Shown here in pieces: positions 1-8,571 of a stretch of DNA of 64,000 bases. The translations under genes and the position numbers were made by a program. The notes under the pieces are model-generated. The model had not been told where the DNA came from and searched no databases. It saw only the letters and a program-made list of their open reading frames with translations. Source of the stretch: Klebsiella sp. WP3-W18-ESBL-02 (GTDB lineage Bacteria; Pseudomonadota; Gammaproteobacteria; Enterobacterales; Enterobacteriaceae); the NCBI RefSeq assembly GCF_014168815.1, contig NZ_AP021972.1, positions 124,001-188,000 on the forward strand, in the 5' to 3' direction. Every line of letters begins with the position of its first letter. Position 1 is the stretch's first letter.

Positions 1-328
1 CGCTGTAGAAGATGGGCGTCAGGTTAAAGTAGATTCTCCCCTGCTTTTTCTGCGTAGGGGTGAATTTACCCTTCAACACGAAACGATTGTCGTCCGGGTT
101 AGTGATGGTTGCCATCAGCACGTTGCGGGTGGTTTTCAGATTGACGTTGTAAACCTCTTTACGCTGCGACATCAGATCGTAAAACCCCATCTGGAAGCCG
201 CCCGTCACTGGCCCGGTGGGGAGTGCGGAGGTTGTCGCCAGCATGCTATACGCCAGACCGCCCAGCGCCGTCAGTGCGATTATCAATACAATCAGCAGAT
301 TAACTCGATTTGCATGTCGCCAGTTCAT
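1..328 (-). CDS. Membrane-anchored protein of unknown function, partial (C-terminus outside window)
   Basis: The reading frame starts at an ATG on the minus strand (326-328) and runs off the window edge, so only about 109 residues are visible. The N-terminus is short and basic (MNWRHANRVN). One hydrophobic segment follows at about residues 11-30, then a soluble part that would be periplasmic. It overlaps the 3' end of the upstream winged-helix regulator by 29 bases, so the two are probably translationally coupled. Pairs of a ToxR-like membrane regulator with a small membrane partner are well known (for example ToxR/ToxS), and this could be such a pair. I do not recognise the family and assign no function. 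Confidence 0.6.
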   Translation of the reverse strand, partial: MNWRHANRVNLLIVLIIALTALGGLAYSMLATTSALPTGPVTGGFQMGFYDLMSQRKEVYNVNLKTTRNVLMATITNPDDNRFVLKGKFTPTQKKQGRIYFNLTPIFYS

Positions 329-1241
329 TGAGCTTTCTCCGGGTCTCGCGCAGGATAAGATCGTTCAGCTGCACCGTATCGGTACGCCAGTGGTAAATCG
401 CCATGGATAGCTGCTTTTTGTCGCAGCCGTTGCTCACCATGAAGCTGTAGTTTAACGATGAGTTATTGCTGTGAAAGTACACGTTCATCGTCGCGGACTG
501 CATTTTTATCTGTTGGTTTAGCGCATACAGCGAGTCCTTGAGCTTGCTGTATAGATTGGTCGACATATAGCTTGGATCGCCTATTGCCTCAACCGCATAG
601 ATACGGATATTGCCGTATACCCCGGGCTGAACTTCACGCGCGACCAGACGTTCGCTGTAGCCGCCAAACAGCTGCCAGCAGAAGCCTGCCGTTGCGCTGG
701 CGGTGATCAGCAGCGCCAGCACAAAGAGCATGACACCATAGCGGCGTTTGTGGGGGACCCGGGGGGCCACCGTCTGCACGGCCGGGGCGTCTTCAACGCC
801 AGCCTCTAGCGGGCTGGATGCGGCGACAGGTTCTTCGGAACCAGAAAGCGGCAGATGTGCGTCCTGCTCATCGACGGCTTCTTCAGGCTCGTTGACCTCA
901 TCTTCATCTTTCTCCACGACGCAGCAATACTCGGCCTCAAGCAGATAGCCTTTGCGCGGAATAGTTTTGATAATTCTCTGGTTTTTCCCATCGTCTTCCA
1001 GCGCCGTACGCAGCGCGTGGATGGCGTTAGGCAGGCTGTTATTGCCGATGACCCGACGCTCCCAGACCAGGGTCGTCAGCTCTTCGCGGGTGAAGATTTT
1101 ACCCGCGCCCTGAACCAGGATATCCAGCAGCTTGAGCTGGTATTCCCCCAGGCGTTTACGTTCCCCGGTGGTTAAATGGAGAATCGAGCCTGAGGCGACG
1201 TCAACCAGCCAGTTGTTTACGGAGCAATAGCGTTTATTCAT
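300..1241 (-). CDS. Membrane-bound winged-helix transcriptional regulator (ToxR/CadC-like; LafZ-like by position)
   Basis: This 313-residue protein has an N-terminal OmpR-type winged-helix domain (about residues 15-107, with a LxxLWERRVIGNNSLPNAIHALR-type recognition region ending in IPRKGYLL). An acidic linker rich in Glu/Asp/Val/Ala follows (about 108-165), then one membrane segment (about 170-190) and a roughly 120-residue periplasmic domain with two cysteines near its end. This is the layout of CadC/ToxR one-component sensors that bind promoter DNA while anchored in the inner membrane. In E. coli Flag-2 loci a transmembrane regulator (lafZ) is reported just before lafA, and this gene is divergent to lafA in the same position. 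That match is by layout and position only. The signal sensed is unknown. Confidence 0.7.
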   Translation of the reverse strand: MNKRYCSVNNWLVDVASGSILHLTTGERKRLGEYQLKLLDILVQGAGKIFTREELTTLVWERRVIGNNSLPNAIHALRTALEDDGKNQRIIKTIPRKGYLLEAEYCCVVEKDEDEVNEPEEAVDEQDAHLPLSGSEEPVAASSPLEAGVEDAPAVQTVAPRVPHKRRYGVMLFVLALLITASATAGFCWQLFGGYSERLVAREVQPGVYGNIRIYAVEAIGDPSYMSTNLYSKLKDSLYALNQQIKMQSATMNVYFHSNNSSLNYSFMVSNGCDKKQLSMAIYHWRTDTVQLNDLILRETRRKLNELATCKSS

Positions 1242-1450
1242 TTATACGTTATGGATTCAACCACTCCAGCCATACCGTGATAATCCTGCGAGTACCTGAA
1301 ACCCTCAGCGATTATCTGATTGAGTTGATAACTCCATTTAGAATTCTTAATGAATGCCGCGTGCCTGCGGGAGATAAAAGAGGACGTTATTTTCTTCCTG
1401 ATGAGGTGTCAATATTACCGGTATTGGGAAAATTTTTCGTCCGTAATATA

Positions 1451-2542
1451 CCCGTGATCATTGAAGACGCTTGATTTTTCAGCAACAGGAGATCATGCTG
1501 TCCCCATGAAAATCTTTATCACTGACCAACAAAAAGCTGAACTTGAGCGTCTTCATGACTCCAGTCGTGATAAGCGCGTTTGCGATCGCATTAAAGCCAT
1601 TCTTCTGGCCTCCGAGGGCTGGAGTTCGGCCATGATCGCTCAGGCTTTACGCCTGCATCAGACTACTGTTGACCACCATATCAGCGAGTTTCTGAACAAA
1701 GGCAAGCTGAAGCCCGAAAATGGCGGCTCAGACAGCAAACTCAGCGCTGAACAAACGGCTTTTTTAATCAGCCACTTATCCGACAATTTATTTTACCATA
1801 CCCGTGATATTGTCGCGTTTGTCGCGCGGACATGGAACATCGTTTTCAGCATTCCGGGAATGAATAAGTGGCTGCACCGGAACGGCTTCACCTATAAAAA
1901 ACCGTCAGGCGTCCCGCATAAATTCAGTGAAGAGAAACAAAAGCAATTCATTGAATATTATGAGGAACTCAAAGCCACCGCAGGTGATGAACCGGTTCTT
2001 TTTATTGATGCTGTCCATCCGACTCAGGCCACCAAAATAGGTTATGGCTGGATACGTAAAGGCCAGAGAAAAGCGGTAAAAACAACAGGTAGTCGTACAC
2101 GGCTGAATATCATGGGGGCGCTGAATCTGAAGGCCCCGGAACATCCGCTAATCTGCGAATATAAAACGGTTAATGAATACAACGTATCTCGTTTTTTCAA
2201 TGAGATACGTAAAATTTATCCAGATTATCAGCAGAAAGTTCATGTTATTCTGGATGGTGCTGGTTATCACCGTTCACAGTTAGTGAAAGACTGGGCGGAG
2301 GTGGTAAATATAAAACTTCATTACCTCCCGCCGTACAGCCCGAACCTGAATCCGATAGAACGAATGTGGAAGTTAATGAACGAACATGCCCGGAATAACC
2401 GCTACTTCAGCAACAGCAGGGAGTTCAGGGATGCAATATCTGAATTTTTCAGCCATACGTTACCGGGGATAGCGGGTTTTCTGACGTCCCGAATTAACGA
2501 TCATTTTCAGGTGCTCAAACCTGCATCTTGAGGTTTATTGGG
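1451..2542 (+). mobile_element. IS630-family insertion sequence
   Basis: The element is about 1.09 kb and encloses one transposase. The left end reads TATACCCG and the right end, read on the other strand, TATACCCA. They share imperfect inverted repeats over the first ~24 bases, including TACCC and a GAAGA/CAAGA-like stretch. Both ends are flanked by the dinucleotide TA (1449-1450 and 2543-2544), the target that IS630/Tc1-mariner elements duplicate. The element lies between the divergent regulator gene and lafA. Confidence 0.8.
1506..2531 (+). CDS. IS630-family transposase
   Basis: This is a 341-residue cut-and-paste transposase of the IS630/Tc1-mariner superfamily. A helix-turn-helix region lies in the first ~60 residues (AQALRLHQTTVDHHI). 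The DDE catalytic triad is visible: D168 in VLFIDAVHP, D250 in HVILDGAGYH and E285 in YSPNLNPIERMW. The frame is open 15 codons further upstream, but the ATG at 1506 gives the usual start and keeps the whole protein inside the element. No frameshift or internal stop is present, so the copy is probably functional. Confidence 0.9.
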   Translation: MKIFITDQQKAELERLHDSSRDKRVCDRIKAILLASEGWSSAMIAQALRLHQTTVDHHISEFLNKGKLKPENGGSDSKLSAEQTAFLISHLSDNLFYHTRDIVAFVARTWNIVFSIPGMNKWLHRNGFTYKKPSGVPHKFSEEKQKQFIEYYEELKATAGDEPVLFIDAVHPTQATKIGYGWIRKGQRKAVKTTGSRTRLNIMGALNLKAPEHPLICEYKTVNEYNVSRFFNEIRKIYPDYQQKVHVILDGAGYHRSQLVKDWAEVVNIKLHYLPPYSPNLNPIERMWKLMNEHARNNRYFSNSREFRDAISEFFSHTLPGIAGFLTSRINDHFQVLKPAS

Positions 2543-2604
2543 TATATACGCCAATAGGAAGGAATAATTTTTTCCTGCGTCCTTTTTACGCGATAAAAGT
2601 GTGA

Positions 2605-3205
2605 TGCGCAACAGGCTTTTTAACAATAGTGGCGGCATAAACAGTGTCTGTTTTACGGGAAGTTAACAGCTATCGTTAAATAAAACTAATGTTAATTAGG
2701 TGATCGTTTGGTGAATTATATGTGTTATTGCTGTGATCTAAATGCGGATGTTTATTGTTTGCGCGGGCTGAAAAAATAAATATAAAGTGGGGCTTAATTT
2801 TTAATTAATCATGGTCGCCTGAAAACAGGTTTATTTTAAATCGATAATACCAGTAATAATGTTCTAGTAATAATATGTGAAGGGTTAATAGTGCTTATTA
2901 AATAAGTGAAATGTAAAGAATGGTCAGTGATGAAAATAAAAAGGAAAAAGTGAGATTTTTTTGCTAAGGCAGAATCAAAAAGGCCCCGTGAACCGTTTTT
3001 ATTGCTGGTTTGCGCAACGCAGGATAAGCCTAAGGGTAGGTGAAGCGATTTTTATTAATTTTTATACTGATAAAAATCAGTGTGTTGCGATTTTTTATGC
3101 TGAAAAAACAGGCGGTCGATGTTTGCGGATTTAATCTTTGTTTCAGCCGTGTCGTCTTGAGTTATTACAACATCTGAATCACCAGGACGAAAAAAAGGAA
3201 TCCTT
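2605..3205. promoter_or_regulatory. Long AT-rich non-coding leader upstream of lafA
   Basis: About 600 bp hold no convincing ORF and are clearly AT-rich compared with the flagellar genes. This should contain the lafA promoter and binding sites for Flag-2 regulators. A ribosome-binding site (AAAGGAAT) precedes the lafA ATG. I could not find a clean sigma-28 box (TAAA-N15-GCCGATAA-like), so no promoter is placed. Confidence 0.4.
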
Positions 3206-4063
3206 ATGTCTCTTTCTATTTTTACCAGCGCATCCTCCATGGCATCCACCAATGCGATGAACAAATCCAACAACCTGCTGTCCACCGCGATGGAACGTCT
3301 GGGTACCGGTAAACGTATTAACTCTGCGGCTGACGATGCGGCCGGTCTGCAGATTGCTACCCGTCTGCAGGGCCAGACCAACGGTATGACCGTTGCGCAA
3401 CGCAACATCTCTGACGCGACTGCTCTGCTGCAGACGGCGGAAGGCGCGTTCGATGAAGTGAGCAACATCATGTACCGCATGAAAGACCTGGCGACTCAGG
3501 CAGCGAACGACACCAACGGTACTGAAGACCGCGCAGCAATCTCTGCTGAAATGAAAGAGCTGAACAGCGAACTCAACAACATCATGGGCAACACCAAGTA
3601 TGCGGGTGAGAACCTGTTCGAGCCAGCCAGCGGTTCCACGGCGAGCGCGAAGTTCACTGCTAGCATGAACTTCCAGATTGGCTCCTCCGTTGATGAGAAG
3701 CTGACGGTGAACGTGGCAGCTGACCTGGCGACAATCAAAACTGACCTGACGACCCTGTCTGGCGGTTCCGTTGACGATTTCGACAGCGCACAGAGCATGA
3801 TTAGCGACCTGGAAACCGCCATTGGCAACGTCGGTACGCTGCGTTCTTCCCTGGGTGCCAACATCAACCGTCTGGGCCACACTGCGGCTAACCTGGCGAA
3901 CATGAAAGACAACACCGATCTGGCGCTGAGCAACATCCAGGATGCTGACTACGCAACCGAAGCGTCCACCATGACCCGCAACCAGCTGCTGGCGCAGACC
4001 AGCATGTCCATGCTGAAGCAGTCCAACAGCATGTCCAGCATGGTCATGTCCCTGCTGGGTTAA
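3206..4063 (+). CDS. lafA: Lateral flagellin LafA
   Basis: This 285-residue flagellin forms the filament of the second (lateral, Flag-2) flagellum. The N-terminal D0/D1 region is typical (NLLSTAMERLGTGKRINSAADDAAGLQIATRL, then NISDATALLQTAEGAFDEVSNIMYRMKDLATQAAN). The C-terminal D1/D0 helices (NRLGHTAANLANMKDNTDLALSNIQDADYATEASTMTRNQLLAQTSMSMLKQ) are also intact. The central domain is short (about residues 135-200), as usual for lateral flagellins and unlike the ~500-residue FliC of many enterics. A strong terminator directly downstream separates it from lafB, so it is a single-gene unit. Late expression under the LafS sigma factor encoded downstream is expected from the family but not shown here. 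Confidence 0.92.
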   Translation: MSLSIFTSASSMASTNAMNKSNNLLSTAMERLGTGKRINSAADDAAGLQIATRLQGQTNGMTVAQRNISDATALLQTAEGAFDEVSNIMYRMKDLATQAANDTNGTEDRAAISAEMKELNSELNNIMGNTKYAGENLFEPASGSTASAKFTASMNFQIGSSVDEKLTVNVAADLATIKTDLTTLSGGSVDDFDSAQSMISDLETAIGNVGTLRSSLGANINRLGHTAANLANMKDNTDLALSNIQDADYATEASTMTRNQLLAQTSMSMLKQSNSMSSMVMSLLG

Positions 4064-4086
4064 TCCCTCGCGGATTCATGCAGGAA

Positions 4087-4113
4087 AAAACACCGCTGTA
4101 TGGCGGTGTTTTT
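4087..4113 (+). terminator. Rho-independent terminator of lafA
   Basis: A perfect 10-bp stem AAAACACCGC / GCGGTGTTTT with loop TGTATG lies 23 bases after the lafA stop and ends in a T run. Confidence 0.85.
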
Positions 4114-4202
4114 GCATCCGGCCCCTCCTTCCCCCTGCCGGAAAATGCGGAAATCCTTGTTCCTGCCTTTTATTAATCTATTGATAAATAACAACTTAAA
4201 AG

Positions 4203-4219
4203 TTGGCACAATAGTTGCT
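4203..4219 (+). promoter_or_regulatory. Sigma-54 promoter of the lafB operon
   Basis: The sequence TTGGCAC-AATAG-TTGCT matches the -24/-12 consensus, with GG (4205-4206) and GC (4217-4218) separated by exactly 10 bases. It ends 47 bases upstream of the lafB ATG. Lateral flagellar systems are known to use the sigma-54 activator LafK, so the site makes biological sense. Confidence 0.8.
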
Positions 4220-4266
4220 AAACCTATTGCATATCGATCGTGGCTTGCGTGCCTGGAGAACCTACT

Positions 4267-5595
4267 ATGTCTGATTTTGACCCGACCTCACTGGCGAGCC
4301 AACTGGCGAGCTATGACATCCTTGCGCTGCAAAACTCGATCGCCAAACAAACCTCGTCGCTGGAAGCGCAAAACAAAGCGCTGGCCTCGCTGCGGACCGC
4401 AATGACGACCTTCCGCAGCTCCATTACCGCGCTGAACTCCAGTACGGCGAGCGTGCTGAAAAACACCGCTACCCTGAATCAGGAAGGCATCGCGACCGTC
4501 ACTGCCAGCGCCAGCGCGCGGAAAGGGACTTACAGCCTGCACGTGGAACAGCTGGCCACCGCGCAGCAGAAGTCGTTTGGCGGGCTGGACGATGACGCCA
4601 TTAAAAGCGCCACCGGTACGCTAAAGATCAGCCTGAATGGCGAAGATATCGAAATCGAGATGGACGGTCTTAACAGCCTGTCTGATTTTGCCGCCGAGAT
4701 TAACAAAACCGATTTCCCGAGCGCTTCTAACGCCAGCTCGACGGCCAGCGGGCAGAACGGCATTACCGCTTCGCTGATGCGCATCAACGGTGAAGTTTCG
4801 CTGATTCTCAACAGCGATCAGAGCGGCGTGAAATACGATATCCAGATGGATACCAGCGGTATGACCAGCGGCCAGAATATCTTCGATACGCAAGACGTCA
4901 TCACCCAGGGTAAAGATGCCATCTTCACCCTGGGCGACTCGTCAGCGAAATATTACAGCAGCTCCAATGACCTGGACGATCTGGTTGACGGCGTGTCCAT
5001 CAAGCTGACCAGCCCCACCGAAGGCGGCAAGCCGCTGATTATCAGCGTTGACACCGACGTCACCGAAACGAAGAACCAGGTCCAGGCGTTCCTGGATGCC
5101 TACAACACCTTACGTGACACCATCTCAGGCTTGACCGCTACCGGCACCAGTTCCTCCGATCGCGGTGCTTTCGCCGGTGATGCCAACATTACCGCGTTAA
5201 ATACCGAGCTCAGCAATCTGCTGCGCGGCACGTTTGGCGATCAGAACATGAGCAAGTTCGGCATCACCGCGGATAAAGACGGCAAATTCTCCTTTGACGC
5301 CGAAAAGATGGAAGAGCAGCTCAAAAAGGACCCGCAGACCGTGGCGCAGTTCTTTAACGGCAACGACGGCCTGATCAAAGCGATGGACAAGTCGCTGGAT
5401 AAATACCTCAGCACCTCTACCGGGCTGCTGAAAGGGCGTCAGGAGACTCTCGACCGCCAGCAGACTGATATCGATAACAAAACCGCAAAAATGGAAACGC
5501 GCTATGAGTCTGCCTACAACCGCTACCTCAAGCAGTTCACGCAGTTGCAGAAGCTCATGACGCAGATGAACAACACCATGAGTATGTTTAGCTAA
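4267..5595 (+). CDS. lafB: Lateral flagellar filament cap protein LafB (FliD-like)
   Basis: This 442-residue FliD-type cap assembles flagellin subunits at the filament tip. The N-terminus (DPTSLASQLASYDILALQNSI, then coiled coil) and the C-terminal coiled coil (LKGRQETLDRQQTDIDNKTAKMETRYESAYNRYLKQFTQLQKLMTQMNNTMSMF) are FliD N and C domains. The frame is open further upstream, but the ATG at 4267 gives the family-like start and lies 47 bases after the sigma-54 promoter. It is the first gene of a tightly packed run to lafU and beyond. Confidence 0.9.
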   Translation: MSDFDPTSLASQLASYDILALQNSIAKQTSSLEAQNKALASLRTAMTTFRSSITALNSSTASVLKNTATLNQEGIATVTASASARKGTYSLHVEQLATAQQKSFGGLDDDAIKSATGTLKISLNGEDIEIEMDGLNSLSDFAAEINKTDFPSASNASSTASGQNGITASLMRINGEVSLILNSDQSGVKYDIQMDTSGMTSGQNIFDTQDVITQGKDAIFTLGDSSAKYYSSSNDLDDLVDGVSIKLTSPTEGGKPLIISVDTDVTETKNQVQAFLDAYNTLRDTISGLTATGTSSSDRGAFAGDANITALNTELSNLLRGTFGDQNMSKFGITADKDGKFSFDAEKMEEQLKKDPQTVAQFFNGNDGLIKAMDKSLDKYLSTSTGLLKGRQETLDRQQTDIDNKTAKMETRYESAYNRYLKQFTQLQKLMTQMNNTMSMFS

Positions 5596-5618
5596 TTTTT
5601 TAAGGGAACCGACGTTCA

Positions 5619-6011
5619 ATGTACGGGAATGAGCAGGAAGGCTTCGGCCTGTATCAACAATCCGATCTGGCCATTCAGGCCGCCGCCGCCAACCCGCACC
5701 AGCTGGTGCTGATGCTGTTTCGTGGCCTGATGGATGAACTGGTCAGAGCCAAAAGCCACATTGCGGCGCGTCGCTACGAGCGAAAGGCGCAGAGCATTAA
5801 TAAGTGCATCGATATCCTCAATGCGCTGACCAGCTCACTGGATTTTGACAAGGGTGGCGAACTGGCGCTGAGCCTGGCGAATTTGTACGACTACTGCGTC
5901 TATCGTCTGTATGACGCCAGCAACCAGCTCTCTGCTGAGCACATTGAAGAGGTGGAAGTGATCCTCGGCAACATTCAGGACGGCTGGGAAAAAATGGGTC
6001 AGGCGGCATGA
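5619..6011 (+). CDS. lafC: Lateral flagellin export chaperone LafC (FliS-like)
   Basis: This 130-residue all-helical FliS family protein binds flagellin C-termini in the cytoplasm and stops premature polymerisation. The pattern NPHQLVLMLFRGLMDELVRAKSHIAARRYERKAQSINKCIDILNALTSSLD is the FliS signature. It starts 23 bases after lafB behind a GGGAACC ribosome site, and its stop overlaps the next start (ATGA). Confidence 0.9.
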   Translation: MYGNEQEGFGLYQQSDLAIQAAAANPHQLVLMLFRGLMDELVRAKSHIAARRYERKAQSINKCIDILNALTSSLDFDKGGELALSLANLYDYCVYRLYDASNQLSAEHIEEVEVILGNIQDGWEKMGQAA

Positions 6012-6313
6012 GTATGCAACATGCCATTCAGACGCTGACGCAGGCGCTTCGGCAGGCCACGGAAGATCATAACTGGCCTTCTGTGGCTAACGTTGACGGC
6101 CAGATTGCTGAGCTGTTGACCGCTATGCAGGGCAACACGCTGACGCAAGCAGAACGCCAGGCGCTGGACAATCTGAAGAAGGTGCACCAGCAGGCGCGTG
6201 ACTACTGTCAGGGGCAGAGCGATATGCTGGCCGCCAAAATGAACCTGGCCGCGCGCAACCGCGAAGGGGCGACGGCGTACGCGCAATTTATGGACGCCGA
6301 GGGGATGCGCTGA
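6008..6313 (+). CDS. lafD: Lateral flagellar protein LafD (FliT-like putative chaperone)
   Basis: This small helical protein of 101 residues is coupled by a 4-base overlap to lafC and shares a base with the lafE start. Its size, helical composition and place after fliS/lafC correspond to FliT-like chaperones, which bind the cap protein. The assignment to LafD rests mainly on position in the lafB-C-D-E-F-S-T-U order, as sequence in this family is poorly conserved. Confidence 0.75.
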   Translation: MSMQHAIQTLTQALRQATEDHNWPSVANVDGQIAELLTAMQGNTLTQAERQALDNLKKVHQQARDYCQGQSDMLAAKMNLAARNREGATAYAQFMDAEGMR

Positions 6314-7365
6314 TGGATATTCTGAATCTCTCTCAGGGTGCGCTGAACGGCTCCGGCCTGCCAGCTCAGGCGGAGCCGATGGTGGGATCGATGGGTGAGA
6401 ACGGCACGGCGCAGACGCCGACCGCCTTCAGCGATGCGCTCCTTAACGTGATCGACTCGATGATGGCCGGGCAGACGCTGCCGGGCGATCTGGCCGTGAG
6501 CGCGCAGCCGCTTTCGCTGGACGACGATGAAGACGGCGCCGATACGCAGCAGTTGAGCGGTGCGCTGTTGAAAGATGACGCCCAGCAACAGCTGCTGGAA
6601 ACGCTGCTGATGACCAGCCAAATGCCGGTGCAAGCCCCCAGCTATATCCACGTGGCGCAGCCTGCTGATGACGCACTTAGGGTGAGCGCACAGCCGATAC
6701 TGGCGCCGCAGACGCTGGCGATGAGCTTTACCCCGTCGCTGCAGCAGCAGCCCGTAGCCGCGACGAACACGAACATTGCCACGCCGGAAACGGCGGTCAG
6801 CCTACAGCCGAGCGCGCAGCCGCTGTCGCCGACGCTGATGACCGTGATGGCGCCGGTTACGCCAGCGCCGACGCTGGAAAGCAGCCACGGTGTTTCTTCT
6901 GTGACGACCTCAAGCGCGGCAACGCTGAGCGCCACGCTGAAAATGGATCCCGAGCCTTCCCGCTGGAGTGAACAGCTGCAAAGTGCGCTAGGTGAGCGTT
7001 TGCAGGTGCAGGTTAAGCAGCAGATTCAGCATGCCACCATCCGACTCGATCCACCGGATATGGGCAAAATTGATATTTCGATGCAGGTCGATAACGGCCG
7101 CGTGCAGGTGCAGATCAACGCCAGCCACGCCGACGTTTATCGCGCGCTTCAGCAGACCAGTAACGACCTCCGCCAGAGTCTGACCGAGCAGAATTTTGTC
7201 CAGGTCAACGTGCAGGTGTCCTCCCAGTCGGGTGGACAGCAGCAGGGCAGAGGACACTCTTTCACCGAGCAGCGCGATGCCATTCAGGCGGGCGCGGAGC
7301 TGACGGCCGATGCATTGACCGCGCAGGACTCCCGCAGCGATGACTCGGTCCTGATGACGGTGTAA
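6313..7365 (+). CDS. lafE: Lateral flagellar hook-length control protein LafE (FliK-like)
   Basis: This 350-residue protein has a low-complexity N-terminal two thirds rich in Ala, Gln, Thr and Pro (residues 1-210). The conserved C-terminal Flg_hook domain follows (about 215-300; RLQVQVKQQIQHATIRLDPPDMGKIDISMQVDNGRVQVQINA, then LRQSLTEQNF). FliK-type proteins act as secreted rulers that set hook length and switch export specificity. The tail is Gln/Ser-rich, as in other FliK proteins. Its start overlaps the lafD stop. Confidence 0.85.
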   Translation: MDILNLSQGALNGSGLPAQAEPMVGSMGENGTAQTPTAFSDALLNVIDSMMAGQTLPGDLAVSAQPLSLDDDEDGADTQQLSGALLKDDAQQQLLETLLMTSQMPVQAPSYIHVAQPADDALRVSAQPILAPQTLAMSFTPSLQQQPVAATNTNIATPETAVSLQPSAQPLSPTLMTVMAPVTPAPTLESSHGVSSVTTSSAATLSATLKMDPEPSRWSEQLQSALGERLQVQVKQQIQHATIRLDPPDMGKIDISMQVDNGRVQVQINASHADVYRALQQTSNDLRQSLTEQNFVQVNVQVSSQSGGQQQGRGHSFTEQRDAIQAGAELTADALTAQDSRSDDSVLMTV

Positions 7366-7378
7366 GGCACACAACATT

Positions 7379-7849
7379 ATGAACGCAAAAACTCTCTCTT
7401 TCGGGCTCATTATCGCGCTCGTCACCGCCATGCTGGCGGCCGGTATGACGGTCGTGGGCACGCATTTGCTGCGTATGGATGAAGCCACGGGCAGCAGCTT
7501 CTTATCGGGGATGTTCTCCAGCTCATCTAAGGAGTCCGTGGAGTTCGTGGAGATTAAAAACGTGGTGATCACGCTCAAAGGTAAAGGGCAGACCGAACGC
7601 TATTTGCTGCTGGAGCTGAACCTGGCGGCCAAAGGTGCGGAAAATGCGCGTAAAGCGCAGGACATGATCCCGGCGGTACGCGGTGCGACGGTCAGCCTGC
7701 TGTCCGACATGGATTACGACGACGTGCGCGCAATGAGCGTGAATACGCTGCACGACAAGCTGATGGCGGCCTACGCCGACCGTTTCAGCAGCCTGAAGAT
7801 GAGCGTCCCGTTTGATGACGTCATCATCAGCAAAATGGTCTTCCAGTGA
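7379..7849 (+). CDS. lafF: Lateral flagellar basal-body-associated protein LafF (FliL-like)
   Basis: This 156-residue protein has a single N-terminal membrane segment (about residues 8-30) and a periplasmic stomatin-like FliL domain (VEFVEIKNVVITLKGKGQTERYLLLELNLAAKG... VRGATVSLLSDM). It ends with the usual amphipathic segment (VPFDDVIISKMVFQ). FliL rings surround the stator and support torque. It lies 13 bases after lafE and 13 bases before the chosen lafS start. Confidence 0.85.
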   Translation: MNAKTLSFGLIIALVTAMLAAGMTVVGTHLLRMDEATGSSFLSGMFSSSSKESVEFVEIKNVVITLKGKGQTERYLLLELNLAAKGAENARKAQDMIPAVRGATVSLLSDMDYDDVRAMSVNTLHDKLMAAYADRFSSLKMSVPFDDVIISKMVFQ

Positions 7850-7862
7850 TAGATACGCCGCA

Positions 7863-8564
7863 ATGGAAATGATGGACTTTATCGCGAGTGACACCCTGAG
7901 CCCGGTTGATGAGGCGCGCTATGTACGCGCCTACCTGCCGCTGGTTAACAGGGTGGTTAAGCAGCTCGCCTACCAGACCAGCAGCGTCATCGACCGGGAA
8001 GACATGGAGCAGATAGCCCTGATGGGTCTGCTCTCGTCGCTGCGCCGCTATGGGCATCCGGACGAACAGTTTGCTGCCTATGCCGTACAGCGTATTCGCG
8101 GTGCGGTACTGGACGAACTGCGCCTGCTGGACTGGCGTCCTCGCCGCCTGCGGCAGAAGACCCACAAACTGAATGACGGTATCCGAGAAATTGCGCGCCA
8201 ACTGGGGCGGACGCCCAGCTTCGAGGATATCAACCGCCACCTGTCGATTACGGCGGAGGAGTACCAGGAATATTTATTGCTGGACTGCGCCAAAACGATA
8301 GAGAGCCTGGATGAGCTGTTAGGCAACGATGTTCACACCGGGGCGCTGAACAGCCGCCCGCTGGAGGATGAAGTCGTGGTGAGTCGGACGCTGCGCAGCG
8401 CGCTCGCCTCGCTGGATGAACGCGAGCAGCTGATCCTGACGCTGTATTACCAGCATGAAATGAGCCTGAAAGAAATCGCGCTGGTTCTCGAGTTAACCGA
8501 GGCCAGGGTCTGCCAGCTCAATAAAAAAATCGCCCAAAAAATTCAGTCTTTTTTCCGGAAGTGA
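7863..8564 (+). CDS. lafS: Lateral flagellar sigma factor LafS (sigma-28/FliA family)
   Basis: This 233-residue sigma-70 group 3 factor has region 2 (YLPLVNRVVKQLAYQ, DREDMEQIALMGLLSSLRRYG, FAAYAVQRIRGAVLDELRLLDWRPR). It also has region 3 (IREIARQLGRTPSFEDI) and a region 4 helix-turn-helix (LDEREQLILTLYYQHEMSLKEIALVLELTEARVCQLNKKI). The frame is open back to 7812 inside lafF. The ATG at 7863 (or 7869/7872) is more plausible because the conserved part starts just after it. As an internal gene of a sigma-54-driven operon it can connect the middle and late classes of flagellar genes, such as lafA. Confidence 0.88.
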   Translation: MEMMDFIASDTLSPVDEARYVRAYLPLVNRVVKQLAYQTSSVIDREDMEQIALMGLLSSLRRYGHPDEQFAAYAVQRIRGAVLDELRLLDWRPRRLRQKTHKLNDGIREIARQLGRTPSFEDINRHLSITAEEYQEYLLLDCAKTIESLDELLGNDVHTGALNSRPLEDEVVVSRTLRSALASLDEREQLILTLYYQHEMSLKEIALVLELTEARVCQLNKKIAQKIQSFFRK

Positions 8565-8571
8565 AAGGTTT

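Noticed and set aside
3100..3125. Possible sigma-28 promoter of lafA (CGGTCGATG-like -10)
   Set aside because: Neither the -35 half nor the spacing fits the FliA-type consensus well enough.
3179..3880. 233-codon frame opposite lafA
   Set aside because: Antisense of flagellin with no ribosome site and His/Arg/Gln-rich nonsense composition.
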